From Pseudoflavonifractor phocaeensis (lineage in GTDB: Bacteria; Bacillota; Clostridia; Oscillospirales; Oscillospiraceae): DNA of 64,000 bases. The position numbers were made by a program, and so were the translations under genes. The notes beneath the pieces were generated by a model. The model was not told the DNA's origin and did not search any database. It worked only from the letters and a program-made list of their open reading frames with translations. The stretch spans positions 1 through 64,000 of the forward strand of contig NZ_JACJLC010000001.1 in the NCBI RefSeq assembly GCF_016901955.1, in the 5' to 3' direction. This document shows, one piece after another, positions 38,977-47,325 of this stretch; the first letter of the stretch is position 1; every line of letters starts with the position of its first letter.

Positions 38977-39810
38977 GTGGAACCGATGTGCCTTTTAACC
39001 ACCTTGGATCAGAATTACCTACCCCAGCTCCAGGTGCTGCTCACCTCTCTGGCTGTTAATAACCCGGGAGAGGCTGTCACCCTGGTCCTGCTCCATAGTG
39101 CTATCCCGGAGGAGAGACTCTCATCCATCCGGAATCAGTGCGACGCCTGCGGATATTCATTTTGCCCTATCCGGGTAGACGACCGTCTGTTTCAGGGGGC
39201 CCCCGTCACCCGGCAGTACCCCAAGGAGATGTACTACCGGCTCCTGGCGCCTCATTTACTGCCCCGGGAGATCAAACGGGTTCTCTACCTGGACCCGGAC
39301 ACCTTGGTCATCAACCCCATTCGCCCCCTATGGGAGACCGATCTGAAGGGGAACTTGTTTGCCGCCGCCGCACATACGGGTAAGACCGAGTTGGCCAGTG
39401 GCGTCAACCAGCTTCGGTTGGGGACGGAGGGAGATTACTACAACTCCGGGGTCCTGCTGATGGATCTGGAGGCTGGGCGGAGGGAGATCCTGCCCCAACA
39501 TCTCTTTGACTATGTTGCGCGCCACGGCAGAGAGCTGATCCTCCCCGATCAGGATGTGCTCAACGCCCTGTACAACCAGCGGATCCTGCCTCTGGAAGAC
39601 GCCCTGTGGAATTACGATGCCCGCTACTACAGAAGCTATCTGCTGCGCAGTGGAGGCCTTTACGACCTGCGGTGGGTAATGGCGCACACGGCGATTCTTC
39701 ACTTCTGCGGTAAGGAAAAGCCCTGGAAGCCCAAGTATATCCGCCGGTTTGGGATCCTGTACCAGCATTATGCACAGCTTGCACGAAACCGGTGGGGGGC
39801 TGCCATATGA
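38977..39810 (+). CDS. Family 8 glycosyltransferase
   Basis: 277 aa from a GTG at 38977 (GGAAGGAG upstream). GT-A fold, retaining. The metal-binding DXD is in VLYLDPDTLVI (Asp 106, Asp 108). YYNSGVLLMDLE, LPDQDVLNAL and the C-terminal ILHFCGKEKPWKP are typical of GT8 (LgtC/GspA-like) enzymes. Probably adds galactose or glucose from a UDP-sugar to a surface glycan or glycolipid. Last gene of the ftsH operon. Confidence 0.9.
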   Translation: MEPMCLLTTLDQNYLPQLQVLLTSLAVNNPGEAVTLVLLHSAIPEERLSSIRNQCDACGYSFCPIRVDDRLFQGAPVTRQYPKEMYYRLLAPHLLPREIKRVLYLDPDTLVINPIRPLWETDLKGNLFAAAAHTGKTELASGVNQLRLGTEGDYYNSGVLLMDLEAGRREILPQHLFDYVARHGRELILPDQDVLNALYNQRILPLEDALWNYDARYYRSYLLRSGGLYDLRWVMAHTAILHFCGKEKPWKPKYIRRFGILYQHYAQLARNRWGAAI

Positions 39811-39835
39811 TCTAATGGATTATGAGCAATGACAA

Positions 39836-39870
39836 CGGGAGCGTTGCGGTATTTACCTGCAACGCTCCCG
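39836..39870 (+). terminator. Terminator of ftsH/GT8 operon
   Basis: Perfect 12-bp stem, 11-nt loop, followed by CTTTACG. Confidence 0.65.
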
Positions 39871-39898
39871 CTTTACGCATCCGGGTCGTTTAATGGAT

Positions 39899-39934
39899 GG
39901 AGGTTCTGTAGCAGTATGCTGCTACAGAACCTCC
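39899..39934 (-). terminator. Stem-loop after radical SAM gene
   Basis: Perfect 16-bp stem with loop TATG just downstream of the minus-strand radical SAM gene; no strong T tract. Confidence 0.65.
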
Positions 39935-39945
39935 GCTCTGATTAT

Positions 39946-41319
39946 TTATGTTTGATTTCCGCAGGGGTGCTGGCATCCGGTGCAGCTCCACAGCTGGTCC
40001 GCCGTGGGCCTCCAGCTCTCCGCATAGGGCGTGGTGCGGTCGCAGAGGGTGTCCACATCCTCTGGGGCCTCGTAGTCGGTGGATTTGGCTCCCGTCTCCT
40101 TTACCATGGCCCGCAGCTTTTCCGGGTTCTCCAGCATGGGACAGGGCCGGAGCATGTTTTTATTGAAAGGCTGGCCGTCGTGATAGGCCATGAAGATGGG
40201 GGATTTCAGAGCCGCCAGCAGAGTGGAGTTCCGGATATTCACGTTGGAATAGTGGATGAACACGCAGGGCTCCACATCGCCCCGGGCGTTGATGTGCAGG
40301 TAGCGCCGCCCACCGGCGATACAGCCGCCCACATACTCTGCGTCGTTCTGGAAGTCCATGGAGAAAATGGGCTTGGTGCCGCGGAAAGCCCGGATGCGGC
40401 GGTACATCTCCGCTCGCTGCTCGGGGGTAGGCAGCAGAGCGGGGACAGCCCCGTTCCCCACGGGCATGTAGTGGAAGAACCAGATGAACAGAGCGCCGGC
40501 ATCAATGATCTGATCAAAATAGGCCTCGCTGCTCACATCCTGCCAGTTGGCGCTGGTGTAACAGGTGGAGATACCGAAGGGCAGACCGTGGGACTTCAAC
40601 AGGACCATGGCCTGATGTACCTTTTCATAGATACCCTGTCCACGGCGACCGTCGTTGGCCTCCTCGAAGCCCTCCAGAGAAATGGCGGGAACGAAGTTCT
40701 TTACCCGCAGCATCTCATGACAGAAATCCTCGTCAATGAGGGTGCCGTTGGTGAAGGAGAGGAACTCACAGTCGGGATGCTTCTCGCACAGGGCGATAAC
40801 GTCCTTTTTGCGCACCAGAGGCTCACCGCCGGTGAAAATATACATATAGGTGCCCAACTTCTTGCCCTGGGTGATGATGGAGTCCATCTCATCAAAGGAC
40901 AGGTTCAGCTTGTTGCCGTATTCTGCCGCCCAGCAGCCGGTGCAGTGGAGATTGCAGGCAGAGGTGGGGTCCAGCAGAATGGCCCAGGGTATGTTACAGT
41001 TTTCCCGGGCTGCCGTCTCATCTTGGGTGGCGCTGCCCATTAGACTAGCGTTGAGTATGAAATTCCGGAAGAAGGCCTTGCGGACCCCGGGATCCAAGGC
41101 ATACACTCGCATGATAAGCTGGTACCAGTTGTTGTTCTTGTCCGTAATCACGTTCCGGAACGCGTTCCGTTGGGAGACATACCAGTCGTCAGGGACCACC
41201 TTGTCCACCAGATCCATCAGCTTTGGAATATTGGCCTCCGGATCCTTTTCCAAGTAGCTCAAGGCCTGATTGATGGCCACACGGAGTGCGGCGTTTTTGG
41301 CCTTGTCTGAGATACTCAT
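39946..41319 (-). CDS. Radical SAM/SPASM protein
   Basis: 457 aa from the ATG at 41319 (GAGGTC upstream). A helical N-terminal region (1-105) precedes a radical SAM core with CNLHCTGC (Cys 122, 126, 129) and the SAM-binding FTGGEPL. The C-terminal SPASM-like region has further cysteines (GGCIAGGRRYLHINARGDVEPCVF ... SCTGCQHPCG) for auxiliary clusters. Related to enzymes that modify peptides or cofactors; no precursor peptide is evident nearby. It is divergent from a paralogue lacking the cluster cysteines. Confidence 0.88.
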   Translation of the reverse strand: MSISDKAKNAALRVAINQALSYLEKDPEANIPKLMDLVDKVVPDDWYVSQRNAFRNVITDKNNNWYQLIMRVYALDPGVRKAFFRNFILNASLMGSATQDETAARENCNIPWAILLDPTSACNLHCTGCWAAEYGNKLNLSFDEMDSIITQGKKLGTYMYIFTGGEPLVRKKDVIALCEKHPDCEFLSFTNGTLIDEDFCHEMLRVKNFVPAISLEGFEEANDGRRGQGIYEKVHQAMVLLKSHGLPFGISTCYTSANWQDVSSEAYFDQIIDAGALFIWFFHYMPVGNGAVPALLPTPEQRAEMYRRIRAFRGTKPIFSMDFQNDAEYVGGCIAGGRRYLHINARGDVEPCVFIHYSNVNIRNSTLLAALKSPIFMAYHDGQPFNKNMLRPCPMLENPEKLRAMVKETGAKSTDYEAPEDVDTLCDRTTPYAESWRPTADQLWSCTGCQHPCGNQT

Positions 41320-41434
41320 AAAAATGACCTCGCTTTTTCTAATATTGCGGGATATCCGCCGTTGGGGCAGATGCTCCACGGTTTTGGATTACCCACATTT
41401 TAAGACAGGATAAAGGACTTGTCATGGGACACCA

Positions 41435-41468
41435 TGAGAAAACTGTGTCATTTTTCGCTGTTTTCTCA
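41435..41468. promoter_or_regulatory. Inverted repeat between the radical SAM pair
   Basis: Perfect 9-bp arms TGAGAAAAC (41435-41443) and GTTTTCTCA (41460-41468) with a 16-nt spacer; a CATGG-GACA-CCATG repeat lies next to it at 41422-41435. Possible operator for the nearby TetR protein. Confidence 0.4.
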
Positions 41469-41529
41469 AAAGTGTTACCTTTTTATACAATTGGGGCAAG
41501 TTGTCTATATCATCCGGCGGGGCTCCTTT

Positions 41530-41535
41530 TTATAA
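41530..41535 (+). promoter_or_regulatory. Possible -10 box of radical SAM paralogue
   Basis: TATAAT at about 41530, with a poor -35. If used, translation begins at 41616 or 41631 rather than further upstream. Confidence 0.35.
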
Positions 41536-41615
41536 TGGCAGACATCCAGGCGGAACCACCGAAGGCCAACGCTGGGTCGGGGAGACAGCCTGCGGAAAAG
41601 GAGTGGCAGACGAGT

Positions 41616-42650
41616 ATGACGGGAGCACGAATGAAACGGGCCATGACGGAGGTCATCGTTCGTCGGGGCTTCCATGCGATCCGGAGAGACCCCAAGCGGG
41701 CGCTTCGGAATCTGGTGGATCTGGGGCAGGAGACTGCCGGGGGGCAGTTTCAGAGAAAGTTCCTGGGCATGGCCCAACAGGTCCTGACCCATGAGGACAG
41801 CCTCTACTACACCCTGATCCAAAAGACAATCCAGTCGGTGGATGAGGAGCGCCTACTTACCTTCGGAATGAATCTGGGCTGGAACGGCCTGGTCCAGGGC
41901 GCCAAGCAGATCCGGACCGAGGAGGCCCGGCGGGGGCACAACATCCCCTGGTCACTAACCTTTCATATAGAAGCGGGGCCAGACAGCCTTTCCGCCAAGG
42001 AATATCTCTGCCTGATTCGGGAGGGGACTGAATTGGGCGTCTATACCTATTTCCTGTTTCCGAGGGATAGCCCTTCCGTTCAGTTCTCCATTGACCTATG
42101 CCAGTCCAATAGGGGCTGCGCCTTTTGTATTATGCTGCCCCCTGGTCTGGAAGAGCAGCGCCGGAACGAGCTCTGCCCCAATACGATCCTGGGTGTGGAT
42201 ACCTCTGGGGAAGACTGGATGGAGCAGGTGCAGTGGCTAAGGGACGGGAAATACCCCTATCTGCTCTACCGCGCCTATTCCACGCCAGAGGATGTGGAGG
42301 ACATCATATCCGGGCGATGGGCGGAGCGGATTATGCCCCAGGCCGGTGTGGCAGCCCTGCTGGTCGCAGCGGGGGATATGGCGTTTCCAAAGGGTTCCCC
42401 TGTCTATGAATATGCGCTGGATGCCCGGCTGAAGCAGCGGTATCCCACGGTGATGCTGGATTTCTATCACGATAACATCTATGCCGACCGGTGTATCTCA
42501 GGCGCTCCCTGCTTTTTCGGAGTCCTACCGGACGGTATCGTTACGGAGTATTGCCTGGGCCGTGAGAAGCCTACGATATATTCTGTCAGGACGCAGCCGC
42601 TGGAGGAGCTATTTCGACGATTTTCCAGGTCAGGCCAGTTTGAGACATGA
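41616..42650 (+). CDS. Degenerate radical SAM paralogue (cysteines lost)
   Basis: 344 aa from the ATG at 41616 (GGAG upstream; an ATG at 41631 with GGGAGC is equally possible; the frame is open to 41424). It aligns with the divergent radical SAM protein over its length: HNIPWSLTFHIEAG with CNIPWAILLDPTS, LGVYTYFLFPRDSP with LGTYMYIFTGGEP, DLCQSNRGCAFCIM with ALCEKHPDCEFLSF, and DRCISGAPCFFGVLPDGIVTEYC with the SPASM-like segment. The whole CX3CX2C segment is absent and GGEP is replaced by RDSP, so it should not bind the SAM cluster. It may be a non-catalytic partner of the intact protein. Confidence 0.8.
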   Translation: MTGARMKRAMTEVIVRRGFHAIRRDPKRALRNLVDLGQETAGGQFQRKFLGMAQQVLTHEDSLYYTLIQKTIQSVDEERLLTFGMNLGWNGLVQGAKQIRTEEARRGHNIPWSLTFHIEAGPDSLSAKEYLCLIREGTELGVYTYFLFPRDSPSVQFSIDLCQSNRGCAFCIMLPPGLEEQRRNELCPNTILGVDTSGEDWMEQVQWLRDGKYPYLLYRAYSTPEDVEDIISGRWAERIMPQAGVAALLVAAGDMAFPKGSPVYEYALDARLKQRYPTVMLDFYHDNIYADRCISGAPCFFGVLPDGIVTEYCLGREKPTIYSVRTQPLEELFRRFSRSGQFET

Positions 42651-42654
42651 AAAC

Positions 42655-42684
42655 AGGAGCTGTCGCAAAATCGCGACAGCTCCT
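42655..42684. terminator. Terminator between convergent genes
   Basis: Perfect 12-bp stem, 6-nt loop, followed on the plus strand by GAGTTTTATT. Confidence 0.8.
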
Positions 42685-42692
42685 GAGTTTTA

Positions 42693-43322
42693 TTATTCTG
42701 AATGCCGGAGAGGAGCCTGTTCAGCGTCCCCGTCCGGCTCCTGCACCTGCTTGCTGCCCTGTAGGTGGATCAGGTCGTCGGTGCTGCGCAGCAGGGCCAC
42801 AAAATCCTCCGGCGGCAACTCGATCCCTTCATTCAGCCAGCGAAGGATAGCGACTAACACGGCGTCCGAGATAAAGTGGGAGTAGAAGGACTGGGCTGCC
42901 TCGGGCGTCACGCCACCCTGGACTGCCACCATACGGAGCTCGCCGGGATCCGGCATGATGAAATGCTCCACAAAGTGGAGCAAGAGACTCTGGAAATACT
43001 GGCGGAAGGAGTTCTGCCCGCTGAACTGCATTAGCTTTCCGTAGAAATCCCGCTCCTGATAGAGGTATTGGCACAGGGCCTCCACCACGGCCCAGCGGTC
43101 GTCTGCGGGGGAGTTCTTCATTACGCTGATGAACTCAGTCTCAAAGATCCACTCCACCAGGGCGTACTTGTCCTGAAAGTGGTAGTAAAAGGTCTTGCGG
43201 CTCACTTGACAGGCTTCACAGATGTCGTTGACGCCCACCTTCTCAAAAGCTTGGTTACGCACAAGACTCTTTAAGGCCAAAGCCAGTGCCTTCTTTGTTA
43301 AATTGGACTCCGCCATGGCCAT
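42693..43322 (-). CDS. TetR-family regulator
   Basis: 209 aa from the ATG at 43322 (GGGGAGGG upstream). HTH FEKVGVNDICEACQVSRKTFYYHFQDKYALVEW, then a helical C-terminal domain; an acidic/Gln tail (QVQEPDGDAEQ). Probably controls the radical SAM pair, judging only from position and the inverted repeats at 41422-41468. Confidence 0.87.
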   Translation of the reverse strand: MAMAESNLTKKALALALKSLVRNQAFEKVGVNDICEACQVSRKTFYYHFQDKYALVEWIFETEFISVMKNSPADDRWAVVEALCQYLYQERDFYGKLMQFSGQNSFRQYFQSLLLHFVEHFIMPDPGELRMVAVQGGVTPEAAQSFYSHFISDAVLVAILRWLNEGIELPPEDFVALLRSTDDLIHLQGSKQVQEPDGDAEQAPLRHSE

Positions 43323-43429
43323 CAAGCCCTCCCCATTTTGTGTTTTATTTAGTATATCAAAAGGTGAGAAAGCAGGCAAGTAAACATGAAATACCGCAAA
43401 TCGGTAAATGATGCACCTGCATATTAACG

Positions 43430-43953
43430 GCTTCTATGAGCGATGCTTTATTCTCCAAGTCCACATCCCTGATTTTGATATTGCCGATGGCAGCCGCTCG
43501 ACACCCGTTATTCAGCAGGAGATTGACCGTGACCCAATTCCGGTATTCGGGGAAATCTCATTTCCTGGTACTGGGCTTGCAGACCAGGGCTTTTAATTCC
43601 TCTTCGGTATAGGTTTCCTTCACCGTTTCCTCCGCCTTGTAGAGAGGCTGGTTGAGCCGGGTGACTCCCTCCGCGTTGCACCGGGAAAAGAAGGATTTCA
43701 GCGTCCGGGTATTGCTCTTGCTGGAGTTGGCCGCAAGGCCCGCGTCCCGCATGGAGGAAATCGTGGTCTCCAGGTCTGCCTTTTTCAGTTTGTCTATTTG
43801 GGTATCCGCAGAAAGATGCTTACTGAATGCGGAAAAATGCTGCCCATATGTGGAAATGGCCTTTTCGCTCAGACCCCAGGCGTTCCTTGCCGTGAGAATG
43901 TGGTGAAAGGTGTCCGCTACGGTTACGCTGTTTTTCATCTTGATTTTTGCCAT
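43430..43953 (-). pseudogene. Tyrosine integrase remnant
   Basis: The first 131 codons form a normal N-terminal SAM-like and start of catalytic domain (MAKIKMKNSVTVADTFHHIL ... YTEEELKALVCKPSTRK). A TGA at 43558-43560, where relatives have Cys, interrupts it; the same frame continues with DFPEYRNWVTVNLLLNNGCRAAAIGNIKIRDVDLEN, including the first catalytic Arg, and homology ends near 43430. The HxxR and Tyr parts are missing. GGAGTG precedes the ATG. It is the relic of an element integrated beside tRNA-Pro. Confidence 0.8.
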
Positions 43954-44037
43954 GATTCAACACTCCGGATTCCTCAAATTTCTTTGAAAAATCAAGCGCG
44001 TTATTCTGCCAATCAAAAGTATGGAAAAAGATAACAG

Positions 44038-44077
44038 AAAACCCGCAACCCATTGTGTTTCAATGGATTGCGGGTTT
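44038..44077 (-). terminator. Terminator of tRNA-Pro
   Basis: About 16-bp stem with one G-T pair directly past the CCA end, followed on the minus strand by TTCTGTTATCTTTTT. Confidence 0.75.
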
Positions 44078-44078
44078 T

Positions 44079-44155
44079 TGGTCCGAGTGACTGGATTCGA
44101 ACCAGCGGCCTCTTGAACCCCATTCAAGCGCGATACCAAACTTCGCCACACCCGG
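44079..44155 (-). tRNA. tRNA-Pro(GGG)
   Basis: 77 nt including encoded CCA. Acceptor CCGGGTG with CACTCGG (one G-T pair), T arm CTGGTTCGAATCCAG, anticodon loop ATGGGGT with anticodon GGG. An integrase remnant follows its 3' end. Confidence 0.95.
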
Positions 44156-44185
44156 AAGTCGCCGCCTGTTTCAGACGGCTTGATT

Positions 44186-44214
44186 ATATTACCACAGACC
44201 TCTGGGGAATGCAA
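44186..44214 (-). promoter_or_regulatory. tRNA-Pro promoter
   Basis: Minus strand TTGCAT, 17-nt spacer, TAATAT overlapped by TATAAT; closely similar to the tRNA-Arg promoter at 12228. Confidence 0.75.
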
Positions 44215-44252
44215 GTGTTTTTTTGAATTTTTTTAGATTTTTTTCGGAGGGA

Positions 44253-45254
44253 TCAAACCCAGCTGTCCTCCAGCTCATGCCGGCGCTTCCGTGTCATCAG
44301 ATCCACGATGACCTTTCGGGGATCCTTGCCGTTGTAAAGCACCTGATAGGCTGCCTCGGTAATAGGCATCTCTACACCAGCCTTCTGGGCCAGGGCGCGG
44401 GCGGTAGCCGCGGCGTAGTAACCCTCCACCACCGCACCGATCTCCTTCACCGCCTGCTCGGTGGGGGTGCCCTTTCCAATCAGGATGCCGCAGCGGCGGT
44501 TACGGGAGTGCATAGAGGTACAGGTAACGATCAGATCGCCTACTCCAGACAGGCCGGCAAAGGTTTCCTGACGGCCTCCCAGTGCTACTCCGAGCCGGGC
44601 GATCTCGGTCAGCCCACGGGTCATCAGGGCCGCCTTGGTATTATCACCGAACCCCATGCCGTCGCTGATGCCGGCACACAGAGCGATGACGTTCTTCAGG
44701 GCGGCGCCCAGCTCCACCCCCACCACGTCGTCGGAGGCGTACACCCGGAACCGCTCATTCATAAACAGGTCCTGAACCAGCTCGGCGGCAGAGCGGTCCT
44801 TGGAGGCGGAGACCACCACAGTGGGCACATGGCGGCCCACCTCCTCGGCGTGGGAGGGGCCGGACAGAGCCACGATGGGGAAACGGTTCCCCACCTCTTG
44901 GGCGATGGCCTCGGTGAGGGTGAGAGAGGTATCCTTCTCAATGCCCTTGGACACTGAGATGAGCACGGTATCCGGCTCCAGCAGGGGCGCCACGGCCCGG
45001 GCGGTGCTCCGGACGGCAAAGGAGGGGGTGGCCAGCACCACAGCGCCGCAGCCCTTAACGCAGTCCAGCGCGGCGGTGAGCTTTAGCTCCTGGGGGAGAG
45101 GAACGCCCTTCAGCAGGGGGTTTTCCCGCTGCGCCGCCAGCACATCGGACTCCTCCTGGGTGTAGGACCACAGGGTCACGTCGTGACCGTTATCCAGCAA
45201 TACCAGGGCCAGAGCCGTGCCCCAGCCGCCGCTGCCCAGCACAGAGATCCTCAT
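44253..45254 (-). CDS. gpsA: Glycerol-3-phosphate dehydrogenase, NAD(P)+
   Basis: 333 aa. Reduces dihydroxyacetone phosphate to sn-glycerol 3-phosphate for phospholipid synthesis. N-terminal dinucleotide fold GSGGWGTALA, then SVSKGIE, LSGPSHAEEV, and the catalytic Lys in ELGAALKNVIALCAGI. Ends the der-plsY-gpsA run; it overlaps plsY by 4 nt, so substrate-making and substrate-using enzymes are translated together. Confidence 0.96.
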   Translation of the reverse strand: MRISVLGSGGWGTALALVLLDNGHDVTLWSYTQEESDVLAAQRENPLLKGVPLPQELKLTAALDCVKGCGAVVLATPSFAVRSTARAVAPLLEPDTVLISVSKGIEKDTSLTLTEAIAQEVGNRFPIVALSGPSHAEEVGRHVPTVVVSASKDRSAAELVQDLFMNERFRVYASDDVVGVELGAALKNVIALCAGISDGMGFGDNTKAALMTRGLTEIARLGVALGGRQETFAGLSGVGDLIVTCTSMHSRNRRCGILIGKGTPTEQAVKEIGAVVEGYYAAATARALAQKAGVEMPITEAAYQVLYNGKDPRKVIVDLMTRKRRHELEDSWV

Positions 45255-45970
45255 TTTGTCGTACCTCCGTTCATTTTATGGTGCAGGCTGAATTTGGATT
45301 CAGTGCCCTTCAGGATGCGCATCAGGTTGCCACGGTGCTTCCATACCACAAGGGCGCCCACGATCAGGCCCAGCAGGAAGATGAGCAGGTCCTGATACAC
45401 GAACCAGGTGGCCACCGGGAAGGAGGCCCCTGCCCAGATAGAGCCCAGAGAGACCCACTTGGTAAGGGCGGCCAGGATGATAAATCCGCCCCACACTACC
45501 AGGGCGATGCGCCAGTCCATCATGATGGCGATGGTGCCGCCGGACAGGATGCCCTTGCCCCCCTTGAAGTGGAACATGCAGGGGAACATGTGGCCCAGCA
45601 GGCAGAACATGCCGGCCCAGTACTTGGCCAGCACAAGGAGCATGGCGGTGTCGGCCACCATATACCGGACGATGGCCACACCCACCAGAATGGCCACGAT
45701 GGCCTTGATGACGTCGGTGAGGATGACAACCAGGGTCAGGGGGCCGCCAAAGGTGCGGTAGAAGTTGGTCAGGCCCGCGTTGCCGCTGCCGTGGGTGCGT
45801 ACATCGTCCCGCAGGATATACTTGGAGACGATGACCGCTCCGTTGAAGCAGCCGCAGAAATAGGCGATGATGGCTACCAGCAGGATGGGGGCCACCTCGA
45901 TCTGGGTGAGCAACCCCAGGGTGCCGGAATCGGCGGACAGGACGCCGGCGGTGTTGGTCAAAACGAACAT
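45251..45970 (-). CDS. plsY: Glycerol-3-phosphate acyltransferase PlsY
   Basis: 239 aa with about five to seven membrane helices. Transfers acyl groups from acyl phosphate to glycerol 3-phosphate at the inner membrane. Signatures HGSGNAGLTNFYR (about 61-73) and GHMFPCMFHFKGGKG are present. The N terminus is some 25 residues longer than usual. AGGAGAG precedes the ATG, 1 nt after the der stop. Confidence 0.94.
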   Translation of the reverse strand: MFVLTNTAGVLSADSGTLGLLTQIEVAPILLVAIIAYFCGCFNGAVIVSKYILRDDVRTHGSGNAGLTNFYRTFGGPLTLVVILTDVIKAIVAILVGVAIVRYMVADTAMLLVLAKYWAGMFCLLGHMFPCMFHFKGGKGILSGGTIAIMMDWRIALVVWGGFIILAALTKWVSLGSIWAGASFPVATWFVYQDLLIFLLGLIVGALVVWKHRGNLMRILKGTESKFSLHHKMNGGTTK

Positions 45971-45971
45971 A

Positions 45972-47297
45972 TTAACTCTCCTTATCGCTCTTCTGGCGGA
46001 TGGTCAGCCGCACAGGCGTCCCCTCCAGACCAAAGGTGGAACGGATCTGGTTTTCCAGGTAACGCTGGTAAGAGAAATGAAACAGCTTGGCATCGTTGCA
46101 GAAGCAGACGAAGTGGGGAGGCTTGATGCCGATCTGGGTCATATAGTAGATCTTCAGCCGCCGGCCCTTGTCGGTGGGGGGCTGGACCCGGGCGGTGGCA
46201 TCTGCCAGCACCGAGTTGAGCATGCCGGTGGTGATGCGCAGGGAGGCCTGATCGTTGACGTAGTTGATCAGGTCGAAGAGGCGGTCCACCCGCTGGCCCG
46301 TCAGGGCAGAGATGAACACGATGGGGGCGTAGGTCATATAGGCCAGGTCCCGGCGCACATCCTGGCGCATCCGGTCCATGGTCTTGTCGTCCTTTTCGAT
46401 GGCGTCCCACTTATTTACCACGATGATGCAGGCCTTGCCCGCCTCGTGGGCCAGACCGGCCACTTTGGTGTCCTGCTCGGTGACTCCCTCATTGGCGTCG
46501 ATCATGATGAGGCACACGTCTGCCCGCTCGATGGCCATGGTGGCCCGGAGGACGGAAAACTTTTCGATGGGATCGTCCACCTTGGATTTTTTTCGCATGC
46601 CGGCGGTATCGATCAGCAGGTACTTGCCCTTCTGGTTCTCAAAATAGCTGTCCACCGCATCCCGGGTGGTGCCCGCCATATCGCTGACGATCACCCGCTT
46701 TTCTCCCAGGATCTTGTTCACCAGGGAGGACTTGCCCACGTTGGGCTTGCCGATGATGGCCACCTTGATGACGTCGTCCTCCTCCTCTTCTTCCTCCTCC
46801 GGGGGGAAGTACTTGAAGCACTCGTCCAGCAGGTCGCCGGTGCCGTGGCCGTGGACGGCGGAGACGGCGATGGGGTCGCCCAGGCCCAGGTTGTAGAACT
46901 CGTAGATGTCCGGGTTGGTGGTGCCCACCTGGTCCATTTTGTTCACCGCCAGCACCACCGGCTTACCGGAGCGCAGCAGCATGTTGGCCACCTCCTGGTC
47001 GGAGGCGGTGAGGCCGGTTTTCACGTCGCAGAGGAAGATGATGACGGTGGCGTTCTGGATGGCGATCTCCGCTTGCTGCCGCATGAAGGCCAGGATCTCG
47101 CTGTCGGTGCCCGGCTCGATGCCGCCGGTATCCACCAGGTCGAATTTGCGGTTCAGCCACTCGGCCTCGGCGTACAGCCGGTCCCGGGTGACCCCGGGGG
47201 TGTCCTCCACAATGGACAGCCGCTGGCCCACCAGCTTATTGAACAGCATGGACTTGCCCACGTTGGGCCGGCCCACGATGGCGATTAACGGTTTCAT
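45972..47297 (-). CDS. der: Ribosome-assembly GTPase Der (EngA)
   Basis: 441 aa. Two tandem GTPase domains: GRPNVGKSMLF (about 8-18) and GKPNVGKSSLV (about 183-193), each with DTAG/NKWD-type motifs, then a KH-like C-terminal domain. An acidic linker of repeated Glu (PPEEEEEEEDD) joins the G domains. Needed for 50S maturation. GGAGTGAACC precedes the ATG. Confidence 0.96.
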   Translation of the reverse strand: MKPLIAIVGRPNVGKSMLFNKLVGQRLSIVEDTPGVTRDRLYAEAEWLNRKFDLVDTGGIEPGTDSEILAFMRQQAEIAIQNATVIIFLCDVKTGLTASDQEVANMLLRSGKPVVLAVNKMDQVGTTNPDIYEFYNLGLGDPIAVSAVHGHGTGDLLDECFKYFPPEEEEEEEDDVIKVAIIGKPNVGKSSLVNKILGEKRVIVSDMAGTTRDAVDSYFENQKGKYLLIDTAGMRKKSKVDDPIEKFSVLRATMAIERADVCLIMIDANEGVTEQDTKVAGLAHEAGKACIIVVNKWDAIEKDDKTMDRMRQDVRRDLAYMTYAPIVFISALTGQRVDRLFDLINYVNDQASLRITTGMLNSVLADATARVQPPTDKGRRLKIYYMTQIGIKPPHFVCFCNDAKLFHFSYQRYLENQIRSTFGLEGTPVRLTIRQKSDKES

Positions 47298-47325
47298 TGG
47301 TTCACTCCATTTCTGTCCCTACGGA

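Noticed and set aside
39946-43322. RiPP biosynthesis cluster around the SPASM protein
   Set aside because: No precursor peptide, protease or exporter gene was found next to it, so the RiPP reading is unsupported.
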